Positions 28,001-38,010 of a stretch of DNA of 64,000 nucleotides are shown in pieces. The notes beneath the pieces are model-generated. The model was not told the DNA's origin and did no database searches. It worked only from the letters and a program-made list of their open reading frames with translations. The translations under genes and the position numbers were made by a program. The first letter of the stretch is position 1. Each line of letters begins with the position of its first letter. The DNA is from Acanthornis magna (taxonomy: Eukaryota > Chordata > Aves > Passeriformes > Acanthizidae), in contig JAWUZG010000029.1 in assembly GCA_036785705.1 (NCBI GenBank), positions 11,361,501 through 11,425,500 of the forward strand, in the 5' to 3' direction.

Positions 28001-31000
28001 GGGTTTGCTGGCCATTGCATGTGGCAGAGCATACTGCCGAGTGGCAGCAGAATGCAAGCAGAAGCACAACAAAAGGCTCATCCCTGATGTATGTTTTGCA
28101 TCTAATGGAAGTAGGAGCATAATTTGAATCATTGATCCAGGCCCTACCTTATGAAATATTTTTTAAAACCCTAACTTTTAAAGTTGCCAATTTCTCAGCA
28201 ACAGAGAAAGGACCAAAAGGACCCTTAAACATGTTAAACCAAAGATGTTCAAGCTTCACACATCTTCCACCACTGTGGTATGAAGGGCTGGCTAAGAGAA
28301 GTGTAACGTGGGGGCCATGGCAGCCTTTCCCCACAGCAGTCTCTCTCCCATTTAGCCCTGTGGCACAAGCAAGCAACTCCCTGGTGATTTCTTTGCCCTT
28401 TCCCACCCGTAGGGCTACTCACATGGCCATGCTGATCCAGCTCATTGTTGGTGAGTTTGACTTTTTCAAAGGACACCATCTGCTTCAGCAGTTGCTCTCC
28501 TGTGAATGGGGAGTCAGGGTGCACATACAACCTAAAAAACACAGAGAAAATGCCTGCTTATAAAAAAACCTCACCTCTGTGCTTGTGTGTCAGCACTACC
28601 TCCACATGAAATTAAAATGCACATATCATTTTGCTTTGAGGATAATCAGTGGTTTCATAGACATGGACATCCTGAGAACTTAGGGTAATACAAATCTGCT
28701 GCTAGAACATGACACCATCTCCCCCAAATTAATGAATTCCTGAAATAAAGCTATTAATGAAGGACAGTAAAGCAGATGACTGATTTAATTCACTGGAATG
28801 TAATTGAGAATCCTGTGCCTGAGTGCTAAACTGCTCCTTAACCATACCTATTATTTTATCCCGTTATCTAAAATGGAGACATTAACTACATTCGCTGTTG
28901 TGTCTTTTCCCACATGAAAAATTGATCATGTCTTTCCCCACAGCTGTACTAACAAGCACTTAAAATAACAATGACTACAGCTCCAAGAGAAAAAACATGG
29001 TGTCATTACAGAGATAATGGGGGAATGCAGATAAAAATGCATTTTTCTTTATATGTAACATTAAGCCGTGATAATGATTTTAACCTGCACTCGATCACAC
29101 ATTCGCTGTGGTGACATCTGTTTACAAGAGGTTGAAGGCTGCAGTCCAGCACAGTGGTCTGACATGAAAAATTAGTTGCAGCTCTGCTATTAACAATCCT
29201 ACACTTGGGAAATTAAGCAGAAGAAAAGGAAGCAAGAAGACATGTAGATACAATGATATATACATTATGACTGCACTAATTACAAGTGCTGTGCTATTTA
29301 AGAGCAATGATTTTATAAGAATAATGTATTGCTGAAAATTATTAACTCAACTGTTCTTTCATGACAGCAAATTAAGAGCTGGACTAGACCTTCAGCTAGT
29401 GCAAACCAGCCCTGTTCTGCTTCTGTCTGCATTGGTTATCACTCACTGAGGGCCTGGCTCTCATTTTGGGTGATGTCTTTGGCCACACAAATGAGTTTCT
29501 TCCATTAGGTGGGTGGGGCAGCACTGAGCTGCCAGGTTAGGAAGATAAACATTTGTCCTTGTTGTTGAGCTACGATTTTAGAATGGAAAAACCACTAAAT
29601 GGTGGGGCGTAACTCTCCAATAGACTGCGCTGATCCCTAATCAAGAAATGCCCATACTAAAGATGCTGGGGAGCACAGCCCTGTTGCTCAAATAGGAAGG
29701 AGATTTGATCCTGCATTCTGTTTTTGCCAGCAGAATCCCCAAGACACAGTGAAAATAAAGTTTTACCGGCACAGCTCGCTTCAGATGTGCAGGATGTTTT
29801 CCTTACATTGATCCAAAGCACAGCTTGGCTGCTCTAGCTATGTCCATGGAGGGATGCTGAGCCAGGATTCCTGTTACAATAAAATATTCCTAGCATGCAG
29901 GCATCCTTACTGCTATCTCTGGTGGTTGCACTGCAAAGCTCATAAAAAATGATGATGTATTTGAAAACCCAAGACCTGGAATCATGTTATGTCAAAAAAA
30001 TCTTAGCTCTCGTGAAAACTAACTTTTCCTTCCTGTAAAAAAAACCTGTGAAAATCTCAATATTTAGAGCTTTGAATTAGAAAAGGCAAAACAAAAAAAG
30101 TCCCAAACATGTCACGCAAATTTTCAGCCAGCCTTGTGTTAATTTTTTGTGGAGCCTGACTCCTAATTTTGAATGTCTGGATAGCTAATAATGTTTGCTG
30201 TGATCACAGACTGTCAGACTCAGCAAGGTTTGGCTAATTGGGTCCAAAAAGCCAAAGTATTTCAAATATGTGCTGGGGTATGAGTAAGGACCTCCCTGTG
30301 TTGAAAAGCTGAGCACAATTGTTTTACACCATCAGTGGTTAATGCTTGGCACTGCTCTAAAACTGCCAAGTGCCTGTAAGAAGAGCACTAACAGGAAAGT
30401 CACTGCAGGATGGGCACCAGAGTGTCAGCTACCGAAATGCAACAAGCGACCTCACTTTTCTTTAACCGTTTGCTACACCCCGTCGATCCCACTGCTCTGC
30501 CTGTTGAGCTACACCAATTCCCCACACTTCTCCCACAGCCCGAGCTTGCACACCTCAGGGAAGAGGGTTGAACACTTGCCATGGTGATTTCTGAAGCAGA
30601 AGCTGTTGGCAAGACCACAAGAGCGCACGAGCAAGCAGGTTAGCGAGATAAATGTGCACATTCCAGTGCAGCACACGAGGCTTTCCCAGAAGTTTGCACG
30701 GGATCCACTGCCTAAGGCCAGGCCAGAGGTGAGGAGCTGCTCGCTTCGATTCACAAAGGATTTAGGAGCCATATTTGGGTGTGAATTTGCTCCACTGTAT
30801 ATAATGTTTCATGATATATGCAAGGTTTGGGTACTGCTTCTATCTTGTGTATTTTGGAATGCAGCACTGCACTCTCTCTATTTAGTTTAACAGATGGTCT
30901 GGTCCCACACGCCCCATACACACTACTTTTATTTACCATAATGTCTCAAATAATTTGCAAAATATAATGCCTTTTAAAGGTTTCCTGCCTGTAGTTCTCC

Positions 31001-34000
31001 ATCAGTGTGTAAACACGGTAAGTTCATTATTGTTGACATATACAGTTTTTAAGAAAAGCAACAAACTTTAGAGTGAAAGAAAAGAAGCAAAAAATGAAGA
31101 AGATCAAATAAAGGTACATGCTGAAACTCATTGAACTGATGTTTCACACAGTCTTAACAATGTGTAAGACAAATAAAATATCACATAGAAACTCTATCCC
31201 CAGATAGCACTTTAGAAGATTTACAAAAGACTCTCTGAAAAGTATTTTTATTTAAGTGTTCGTTGCGACATAAACTTGCTCATTGCAACATAAACTTGTC
31301 TTCAACATTGACAGCCGGAAGACAAGGATAAAACTGGTTTTAATAGAAAGTTCCCTGAAGGGCTAATCTTTCAAACAGAATCACAGAATACTTATTAATT
31401 TGAAAAAACCCAAAAAACCCTACAAAACTGTCTTAGTGTTGAAAGTTATTTTTATAATGGAAAGAGCAAACCATCAAACTGGTTCAATCCAGCAAAGTCT
31501 TACACCCAGGCACAATGAAACTCCTGAATAATTCCCCTGATGTCACTGTGCCTGTGCAGATGCAGGCAGTGATGTGTGTGGGGAGGAAGTACCTTGTTAG
31601 CAGTGCCCAGACACTAAACACACATACACCTCTCACTGACACTCCTTGAGCAGGGAGAGCTAAAACCCTGTGTTTGGAGGACAAGAAATCATAACCTCAT
31701 TAAAGGCTTCTGTTACTGGAGCAGGACCAAACTCGTTTCAAGATGGGAAGAGAGCTACTTTTAATCTGTTCAAGCAAGACTGAGGCCTCCCACCTCAAAA
31801 GATGCATTAACAACTCTAGAAGAAATACTGGCAATGCAAACATTGGCATGCTGAACCTCTTGACATCCTTTTTCTCACCAAACAGAAGTATAAGGAGGAC
31901 AAAGTGCATAAATGTATATGTCAGTACCATTCACACAAAGAAAAACCCTCCATGCCTGTGTTCTGATCAGTAGTCTGCTTAACTAAGCATCCTGAAAATG
32001 AAACAGGAAAGGTGTACATTTACACATGGGGGCGAAGCATCCTGAAAATGTAACAACATGGGTATCTATTTGCATATAGGGGCACTGATCTATTGAGGAC
32101 CCCAAAATGTTACCACAGTACAATAGCAATAACTATTAAAGAAGGTTTTATCTAATAGTCAGTAGGAGGGCAGTTGCTAATTATTCCAAAGATCAATCCC
32201 TTGTCTTATGTTCTAGTATTTCCTTGTTGAGTGAGTCTATGCCAGAGAGAGTGTGAATTAGAACTCTATTTAAAGGTATGCCAAAAGGGGCGTAAACAGA
32301 AAAATAAGGGAAAAACCCTGCCATAAAACTATTTCTGTTCTTCTGTTATTTCTTCTTTTGATGCTGACTCCTTTGGAGCAGGATCTGTGTTTTCTCTTTG
32401 GGTTTTGATCAGTACCCATTACAATACGTCAAAAGAAGCCCTCAGACGTTAACCACATTGCAAGAAGGAGTTTTTGGCCATGAAAACAAAGCAGACATAA
32501 CTCCTAGGTTGCTGTCTTTAATCACAGCTTCTCTGCTTGCGCTTTTTGTTTGTTTACTTCCCTGAACAGCCTTCCAGAAATCACCAGTCACCAAGATTTC
32601 AGTTCAACTATTTATATAAGGAAATCGTGCAGTATTTGGTGCCTATACTCACACACCAAAAAAATTTGTTTCCATTCCTTATGTTTCACTTATAATTTCT
32701 GCCTCTGTAATAAAAGAGTTCTTAACCCCAGGCTAAGCCACCTGGAGCAGATCTGCGTTCCTGCGCGGAGCCCTCCGCAAAAAGTTTCTCTGAAGCCAGA
32801 GAGGCATCCGTGTTATTTCCATATCTCCAGCTCTGACTCAGCAAAGCCTTTTGACATGTGCTTCAGTCTTACTGGGCTTGGGGACTGAAGTAGGTACAGA
32901 AGTGCTGGGCTGAATACGATGAAGTGTGGGTCTCCTCTGAAGTGCCCTCCCACTGTACAGCCCGGCGCTGCAGCCTCAGTTGCCCAGTGCTTAAAGGAAT
33001 CAGTCATTAATTGCATTAACAGAATGACTTAAGAAATTAAATTTCTGCAGCATTTGCTTCTGTATAGAAAAGGGATTTTTTTAAGATAATGTATTTTACA
33101 GAGGGATTTTTTCCCTGATGTCTCAGAATAGATCACGATTTCTTAACGAAAAAGAAAGTAACTGTGCTGTAAAACTGATCTGTACTTTGCCTGCTGTCTA
33201 AGAGATTATTAAAATCAAGAATAAAATTATTGGTTAGCAAATGCTGGATATGTTACAGAAATAATATAATTTCAAGCATAAACAGCACTTAACCATAATT
33301 TATTTATACTTTGGCTTGGCTGGTGGTGCCTGGATTGCTTTAAATTATGAAGTCAAACATCGGGGTGGCAAATCCAAGAGACAACCAATTTTTTTTAAAG
33401 CTTTCTTATCTGAATCATGACAAACTTCATTTTAAAAAATTTAAAAACAAACAATATGTATAAAAGAACCCTTAACCAAATTCAGCATTCCAATTCTTGG
33501 AATATTCAGTATAAATCAAACCTCAAGCAGAGACTTGAGGCCAGATTCTGCAACACAAAAATTTATCAGAGTTTTGTCACCAACTTTGTTGAACACGGAC
33601 TCAAAATCTCAGAGCACTGTTTGCAAACGGAATTGAGAGATTAATACAAGGTATTTCTTGGGGGAAAAAAAAAAAGTAAAGAGAAATAAAAGATAAGCAA
33701 TAAAATCTACAAACCTTGCAGGGAGAGGAGGGTCAGCTTTTCCAGCTACTAACCAGGAAGACCTGTGGTAGGCATATCTATATCTTTTATTGTCCACGGG
33801 AACAATATCCATTAACACAATATATTTGGCCTCAGGATCCACTCCCGAGAAGGAAACCCTGATCGTAGGAAACATTCTCCTGAAATAAAGGCAAATCAGA
33901 AAATAAGTATTTGGACAGAGAACAGAAATAAGAGAGCTCCTGAGAAGCTGCTAAAAGTAAGAATTATATTTAAACCCCCTGGAAAAACTGAAAAAATCCA

Positions 34001-37000
34001 TTGATTTTGCTTCCACATGATGGAAGTTAAATCTTGTGTCTCTCTAATAAGGAGACAAAAAGTAGCTTGAAATCAAAACGATATGGGAAGCACAAAGAAA
34101 AGTATAGTACAAGTGAAAAAGTATAGAAGAAATATAACATTTGCCTGTTAGTTAAAAGTACACAACGGTTTCAGAAAATAGTTGCAGCTAAGGTATATAA
34201 ATCTTAAGAAACTTGGATTTTCTTTTAATTATTTATTTTTTACGGGCTCCATACTACTGTAAGGGAAATATTCCAGAAATTATTTCCATTATTATTCTCT
34301 CATATTTTAGATGAGTGTTCTTTTAAGCCTGCTCTCAATACTTTTGAGTGGAATTTTTAAAACTAAAATCTTTCTTTTCTGCACTAAACTTTCGACAAAA
34401 TTCACTTTTAAAATGTAAGGTTATTCTGTAGACCAGAAATAAAGTTAAATAATTTTTAACAGTTTAAGATTTTGAACTTTAAATTGCGTGTTTTGTACTA
34501 CTTTTTTTTTAAAAAGCGTATTGCGATAGAGTACACCAGTTAGAAAAAAAAAAAATCGTCAGGCAACGACATTAATAAAACGTAACTTTGGGGATTAAAA
34601 AGCCCGAAAAGACATTTGGCTTCTCTGGACTGACCAAAAGCTCATCGGGAAGAACTATGACGAAGAAACGGCATAGTTTGAGGTGACAAGAAAGCCTGGG
34701 ATTCTTTTGCGCATTTTTGCAGCCGAGAGAAAAGAACAAACCAAACCAAGCTCTGACTGAATCACTGCCCCACGACCCCGCGTTTCCCTCGGTCTGTACC
34801 AACCCAACCCCTCAAAATCTCAAAATCACCGCGGGATTTTAGTCACAGACCTGATTATTAGGGAAACAACTCTTCCACCCTGCCGCCAGGACGCCCGGGA
34901 TGGATTTCAGCCGCCCTTGCTGCACCGCACCCCGCTGCAGCCCCGGGCCGCCTCTCCCTCTGCCCCAGCGGGGCTCCGTGCGCCGCACCGCGCATCGCAC
35001 CGCCGGGCCGGGCCCGCCGAGGGGCTGCGGCCAGTGCGGGGCTTCACCCTCCTTCTTCGCCCCTTAGCCTAGCTGTGCTGTTCTCCCGACACGAAAAACT
35101 GCGGGGTTTCGTTAACTTTGCCTTTTTTCCCCCCGCTGTGCAAAGCCACTTTTCGCAAGATGCGCAGAGGGAAACCTCGGGGCTGCTCAGCCTTACCTCC
35201 CGGATTTGGTGATGATCATCTCGGTACCCAGTTCGTGAAACTTGTCCCAGAGCTCTTTGGTCTCCAGGCTGCAGGAGATTTTGGCCATCTCCTCGCTGGG
35301 GATGATGGGGGTGGTGGGGATGAGGGGCTCGGTGCACAGGGAAGAAGGGCTGCTGCTAAAATCCCCGTGAGGGTCCAGGCTGGATAAATCACTCAAAGGC
35401 TGGGCACAAGAGGATTTCTCAACGAATTGTTCTGCAGGGTTTGAAGTAAAAGGGCGGGGGTGGGGGGGGGGGGGGAAGAAAAAGAGAAAGAGAGAGAGGA
35501 TTCAGCCAGGACAACGCGACCACCAAGACAAGCTACGAGACAAGCTATTTAAATATACATATATATGTATATAAATAAAAGACCTTTGTCGTTCGACCGC
35601 TCCCGCTCTGCCCCAGCACACCCGCAGACCCGGCTGATTCTTTAGGCGTCCGCTCATCATTTGAGGGCAGAGGTGGTGATTTTCGGAGATGAGATACGGG
35701 AAGAGCCCGGAGCGGCGCCACTCCCCAGAGGCGCACCGGAGAGACGCCCGGGGGGCGGCGGGAACAGCACGGCCCCGGCCTCGCCGCCGCCCGGCTGTGA
35801 TCCGCTCCGCGGGGCGCGGCGGGGCAGAGCCAGCCCTGCGCGCTGCCCCCCCGCTAACCGAGGGGTTCCACGGAAAGGTCACTAATTCTCATTAAAACGG
35901 GAGCGTTGGGCGCCGAGGGGCTGCTGAGGGCCAGGGCCACGCTGGGGGAGCACGGGAGGCTGCTCTTGGATTGCGCCACTGGCAGACAGCGCAACGCAGA
36001 AGGAGCCCGAGCGCGGCTGCGAAGTCTCCGCGCTTCCTCAGCGGGGAAGCGAACCCCAAATCCCAATTAAACAGCGGGCACGGGCTCACCCGCCCAGAAA
36101 GCTGGGTCTGCCTTTCCTCCCAGCTGGTTTGCTGACACTGAACACGCTCCTTTGGAGACACAGGCTCCGGCGGAGCTGCGTGCTGCCGCGCAACCTACGC
36201 GGGTACAGGAGCTGCTACCGACGCTGGCCGCCCGCCGCGCCCTGGCTCCCTCCGGCGCTGCCGCACACCCCCGCAAGCCCCGGGAAGCTTCGGGCGCTTC
36301 AGCAGCTCCCTTGGGAGTTTCCGCCGGGGGCGAGGCCGGGAGCGAGCAGGGTTGGGAAGGCTCTGCCCTGGCCCCGCGATGCGGTGACGGATCCGCCGAC
36401 CGGCGCCGAAGAACGGGAGGTGCACGAACGCGCCCTGCCCCTCCAGGGAAAGGTTTTGCCCAAAGCTCCAGTTAATTAAAGCCGAGTTACAGGCAGTTGT
36501 CTCCCTCGGATTTTTAGTTAAACGATATATGGGGAAGGGGTTAAAAATTTTTGAAAAGTCAAATTAAATAAGCGTTTACAGGAAAAATAATTTAAAAAAT
36601 AAAAACAAACCAACTCCACTAACACTAACTTTAACACAAGTCCATGTAAATACACCGAATGGGAATACTACAACATTCCCGGCCTACATTAGCGCCCAGA
36701 CTAAAAAATAAAGTTCACAATGAATCCCTGGACTATGTGAAATCTTTTGAGAGACTTGATTACATGGAGCAGACGCTGAGGGAGCTGCCTTTTCTAAATT
36801 CTTTTAAGATTGAGTGTAATCCTGTCCATTGGCGCCCTGAAAGCTTAACACATATTTTGTAGTTTTCTGCGAACTCCTGGATACACACAAGGATGACAAA
36901 CGGCAGAAACTTGGAGGGGGGGAGGAACGGAAGATGCTAGTGTTTTTTAAAAGCTTTCAGGATTCTGAATCGAGGCAACCGAATAGAAGCGAAATCTCTT

Positions 37001-37626
37001 ACCCGAAAATCGCAAGCACTTAGAAAAAAACTCCTCCCGGTCTATGTAGAGCCTATATGAGCCTACATCGAGGAACTGTGGAGTGAAGGGATTTTCAGGT
37101 CTACGCACAAGTTTTACTACCCCTTATAAGCATAGGCACGATTACGTACAGTCTCTTAAATTTGACTTCAGAACCAGAGAGGAGTTACAATAAATATTTA
37201 AGAGATACTTTTCATATCATCGAAGAGAAATGAAACTACCTCAGAGTGTGGGATGATTCTACGAATGGCGAAGCTGGATAAATAAGAGGCTATAAACAGA
37301 CTCGCCTGAAAACGACGGTGGGTGATGAAGACACTCAACCATCTAAGGTGGTGCGGCTTTCCGCTCTGCAGGGGAAACCCTCGGGGAGGGGGGACGCGCC
37401 GGAGCACGGAGATGAGTTACCCAGGGCGGCCAGAAACAGACGGACGGACGGACTCTCCGCACCCCACGGATACCGACAGTCAGCCCCGTCCCCACTCACC
37501 CAGAGGTTTGATGGTGCTCTCGGGGGACTCCTTGTCCTTGGAGCTGCCGCTCGACATGAGAGCGGCGATGGAGAAGGCGTTGGCGCGGGAGGAGAGCTGC
37601 GGCTTGGGGGGCGGCGTGTACTCCAT
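3738..37626 (-). CDS. TBX20: TBX20, T-box transcription factor 20 (complete, 8 coding exons)
   Basis: This is the full coding sequence, join 37626-37500, 35431-35197, 33879-33715, 28531-28423, 23179-23021, 19590-19514, 8370-8261, 4078-3738 on the minus strand. It totals 1323 nt and encodes 440 aa, close to the 447 aa I recall for the human protein. TBX20 is a nuclear T-box factor that binds T-half sites (GGTGTGA core) and works with NKX2-5, GATA4 and TBX5 in heart development. Visible parts are an eh1-type motif at residues 18-24 (FSIAALM), the T-box at about 98-285, and a Ser/Pro/Tyr-rich tail ending MTPFV. Every intron is GT/AG and the split codons rejoin in frame (phases 1,2,2,0,0,2,1). 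The start codon has a strong Kozak context (G at -3, G at +4). No frameshift or premature stop is seen, so the gene looks intact. The identity is near certain from the protein match. Confidence 0.97.
4079..8260 (-). other. TBX20 intron 7
   Basis: This 4182-bp intron has GT/AG ends and lies between exons 7 and 8. It is AT-rich and holds one CR1 copy (6056-6486). I see no additional exon or RNA gene. Confidence 0.85.
6056..6486 (+). mobile_element. CR1 LINE, 5'-truncated 3' end
   Basis: The segment matches the well-known 3' part of chicken-repeat-1 elements. It contains ATGGAAAGGCTTAGAGAATT near the start, TTGCCCAGAAAGGGGCTGGA in the middle, and CTTTAAAGGTCCCTTCCAAC followed by an ATTCTATG-type 3' end. 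CR1 copies are usually truncated at the 5' end and lack a poly(A) tail, as here. Its orientation is opposite to TBX20, and many substitutions indicate an old copy. The 120-codon open frame over 6040-6402 is an accident within it. Confidence 0.85.
8261..8370 (-). CDS. TBX20: TBX20 coding exon 7 (linker after T-box, residues 291-328)
   Basis: The acceptor is TTACAG before 8370 and the donor is GTAGGA after 8261 (phase 1). The correct frame encodes [20 protein letters not shown], then [16 protein letters not shown]. The first half is identical to recalled mammalian TBX20. The acidic second half differs at several positions, making it the least conserved part of the protein visible here. An 82-codon open frame at 8159-8407 on the same strand is an out-of-frame shadow of this exon. 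Confidence 0.95.
10261..10280. repeat. (TTTA)n microsatellite
   Basis: About five TTTA units lie in intron 6. Confidence 0.85.
12848..12866. repeat. (GCAT)n self-complementary microsatellite
   Basis: More than four GCAT units form a perfect self-complementary run in intron 6. Confidence 0.8.
13786..13886. repeat. A/C-rich low-complexity tract
   Basis: Runs of A broken by CC and CAA units are seen over about 100 bp in intron 6, with almost no G. Confidence 0.7.
19514..19590 (-). CDS. TBX20: TBX20 coding exon 6 (end of T-box, residues 266-291)
   Basis: The acceptor is CCCAG before 19590 and the donor is GTAATG after 19514 (phase 2). The exon encodes [19 protein letters not shown], then RLTDIE and the first two bases of Arg291. 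The [11 protein letters not shown] helix is the C-terminal T-box helix that inserts into the DNA groove. The exon is only 77 nt and is preceded in the gene's direction by intron 5 (3.4 kb) and followed by the largest intron. Confidence 0.96.
19591..23020 (-). other. TBX20 intron 5
   Basis: This 3430-bp intron has GT/AG ends. It is AT-rich, with an A/T low-complexity stretch at 20817-20885. I see no mobile element or extra exon. Confidence 0.8.
23021..23179 (-). CDS. TBX20: TBX20 coding exon 5 (T-box, residues 213-265)
   Basis: The acceptor is TTGCAG before 23179 and the donor is GTGAGT after 23021 (phase 0, 53 whole codons). The exon encodes [18 protein letters not shown], then a [15 protein letters not shown] segment and [10 protein letters not shown]. 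The MHKYQPR and FPET.F..VTAYQN motifs are hallmark T-box sequences lying near the DNA minor-groove contacts and the dimer region. I see no difference from the recalled human residues in this exon, which indicates strong constraint. Confidence 0.97.
23518..23582. repeat. 20-bp direct repeat flanking a 14-bp palindrome
   Basis: GAATATGTATCTCCTGAAAG occurs exactly at 23518-23537 and again at 23563-23582. Between them GAGATATATATCTC (23537-23550) is a perfect palindrome. The period is 45 bp. Confidence 0.85.
24050..24200. promoter_or_regulatory. Candidate intronic enhancer with T-box half-sites
   Basis: Within 150 bp lie TCACACC (24054-24060, reverse of GGTGTGA), GGTGTG (24108-24113), an E-box CATCTG (24163-24168) and an MCAT/TEAD-type CATTCC (24183-24188). 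The stretch also contains several CpGs in an AT-rich intron. The regulatory role is inferred from motif content only. Confidence 0.3.
28423..28531 (-). CDS. TBX20: TBX20 coding exon 4 (T-box, residues 176-212)
   Basis: The acceptor is TTTTAG before 28531 and the donor is GTGAGT after 28423 (phase 0). The exon encodes [18 protein letters not shown], then [18 protein letters not shown]. The HPDSP...G..W/L..Q..SF.K.KLTNN pattern is the mid T-box signature. TBX20 has Leu where many family members have Trp in the G.QW motif (here GEQLL). Confidence 0.96.
31374..31388 (-). mobile_element. Possible CR1 3'-tail remnant
   Basis: ACAGAATCACAGAAT resembles the reverse complement of the CR1 3' terminus. 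The bases after it do not follow CR1 clearly, so this may be chance. Confidence 0.25.
31985..32084. repeat. 50-bp degenerate tandem duplication
   Basis: Two adjacent 50-bp units (31985-32034 and 32035-32084) both begin with AAGCATCCTGAAAATG and end in a CATRNGGGGC-like segment. They differ at scattered sites. Confidence 0.8.
33715..33879 (-). CDS. TBX20: TBX20 coding exon 3 (T-box, residues 121-176)
   Basis: The acceptor is TTTCAG before 33879 and the donor is GTTTGT after 33715 (phase 2). The exon encodes [19 protein letters not shown], then the [16 protein letters not shown] strand region and [16 protein letters not shown]. This is the first half of the DNA-binding domain and includes the GRRMFP signature found across T-box proteins. 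The donor is weaker than the other six because position +3 is T. Read-through would add 34 residues before a stop at 33609. Confidence 0.96.
33880..35196 (-). other. TBX20 intron 2
   Basis: This 1317-bp intron has GT/AG ends. The part nearest exon 2 (34860-35110) is strongly GC/CpG-rich and continues the 5' CpG domain. The part nearest exon 3 is AT-rich. Confidence 0.8.
35197..35431 (-). CDS. TBX20: TBX20 coding exon 2 (residues 43-121, start of T-box)
   Basis: The acceptor is CTGCAG before 35431 and the donor is GTAAGG after 35197 (phase 2). The exon encodes [13 protein letters not shown], then a Ser-rich stretch (DFSSSPSS, residues 66-73), then a [16 protein letters not shown] segment leading into the T-box, which starts near residue 98 with [17 protein letters not shown]. 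At the Ser-rich stretch human TBX20, as I recall, carries a long glycine run; this bird sequence lacks it, which accounts for much of the length difference. Confidence 0.96.
35462..35499. repeat. Poly(G) run followed by GA-rich tract
   Basis: Fourteen G lie at 35462-35475, then an AAG/AGAG tract to 35499. On the TBX20 strand this is C and CT, about 30 bp upstream of the exon 2 acceptor, so it forms part of the polypyrimidine region. Confidence 0.85.
35695..36450. promoter_or_regulatory. Intragenic CpG island in TBX20 intron 1
   Basis: High GC and frequent CpG run across this block, just upstream of exon 2 in the gene's direction. It could be part of the promoter-proximal unmethylated domain or an alternative promoter; the sequence alone does not decide. 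Confidence 0.6.
37500..37626 (-). CDS. TBX20: TBX20 coding exon 1 (residues 1-42 plus first base of codon 43)
   Basis: The exon starts at ATG (37626-37624) in the context GTGGCC-ATG-G and encodes [13 protein letters not shown] and so on to IKPL. It ends in phase 1 before a GTGAGT donor at 37499-37494. Residues 18-24 read FSIAALM, the eh1-like motif that in TBX20 is known to recruit Groucho/TLE corepressors. The following [10 protein letters not shown] stretch is short and Ser/Lys-rich, where mammals, as I recall, have a different and slightly longer linker. The last base joins exon 2 to make Glu43. Confidence 0.96.
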
Positions 37627-37869
37627 GGCCACTGTGCGGGGAAGCGGCGCGGCTCGGTGCGGCGCTGCCCGGACGGGGCGGGCGGGAGGACCGGCCGAGG
37701 GTGGTGAAGCCGGGATACCGGGAGCGCTCTGCTCCCGGCGCCGCGCGCTCCCCCGCCTTAACGCGGGGCCGCGGAGATCCTATCGGCCGGCGGCCAATCG
37801 GCGCCGGGACACGTCAAGGGCCCCGGCCCGGCCCGGCCCGGTCGCGGGGGAGGGGGCGGAGGCGGGCAG

Positions 37870-38010
37870 CGGCGGCGGCAGCAGCAGCAGGAGGAGGAGG
37901 AGGAGGAGGAGGGAGGGAGGGAGGGAGGGACGGACGGACGGACGGACGGGAGGGAGGGAGGGAGGGAGGGAGGGAGGGGAGGGGAGGGGAGGGGAGGGGA
38001 GGGGAGGGGA
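37870..38010. repeat. Compound purine-rich microsatellite in TBX20 5' region
   Basis: Successive blocks are CGG/CAG units (37870-37890), GGA units (to about 37911), GGGA units (to about 37931), CGGA units (to about 37949), GGGA units (to about 37976) and GGGGA units (to 38010). On the TBX20 sense strand it is C/T-rich. It starts about 245 bp upstream of the ATG. Confidence 0.9.

Larger units (their letters stand above)
23180..28422 (-). other. TBX20 intron 4
   Basis: This 5243-bp intron has GT/AG ends. It holds a 20-bp direct repeat flanking a palindrome (23518-23582) and a motif-rich stretch at 24050-24200 treated as a possible enhancer. No recognised mobile element is seen. Confidence 0.8.
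28532..33714 (-). other. TBX20 intron 3
   Basis: This 5183-bp intron has GT/AG ends. It contains a 50-bp tandem duplication (31985-32084) and a possible tiny CR1 tail (31374-31388). No additional exon is recognised. Confidence 0.8.
35432..37499 (-). other. TBX20 intron 1
   Basis: This 2068-bp intron has GT/AG ends. It contains a G run (35462-35475), an adjoining GA-rich tract to 35499, and a CpG-rich block (35695-36450). The stretch 36480-37300 is AT-rich with no gene. Confidence 0.85.

Noticed and set aside
30466..30518. tRNA-like D-arm on the minus strand (TAGCTCAACAGGCAGAGCA)
   Set aside because: The box A/D-arm looks good, but no matching anticodon stem, T-arm or acceptor stem could be found; judged chance or a very decayed tRNA fragment.
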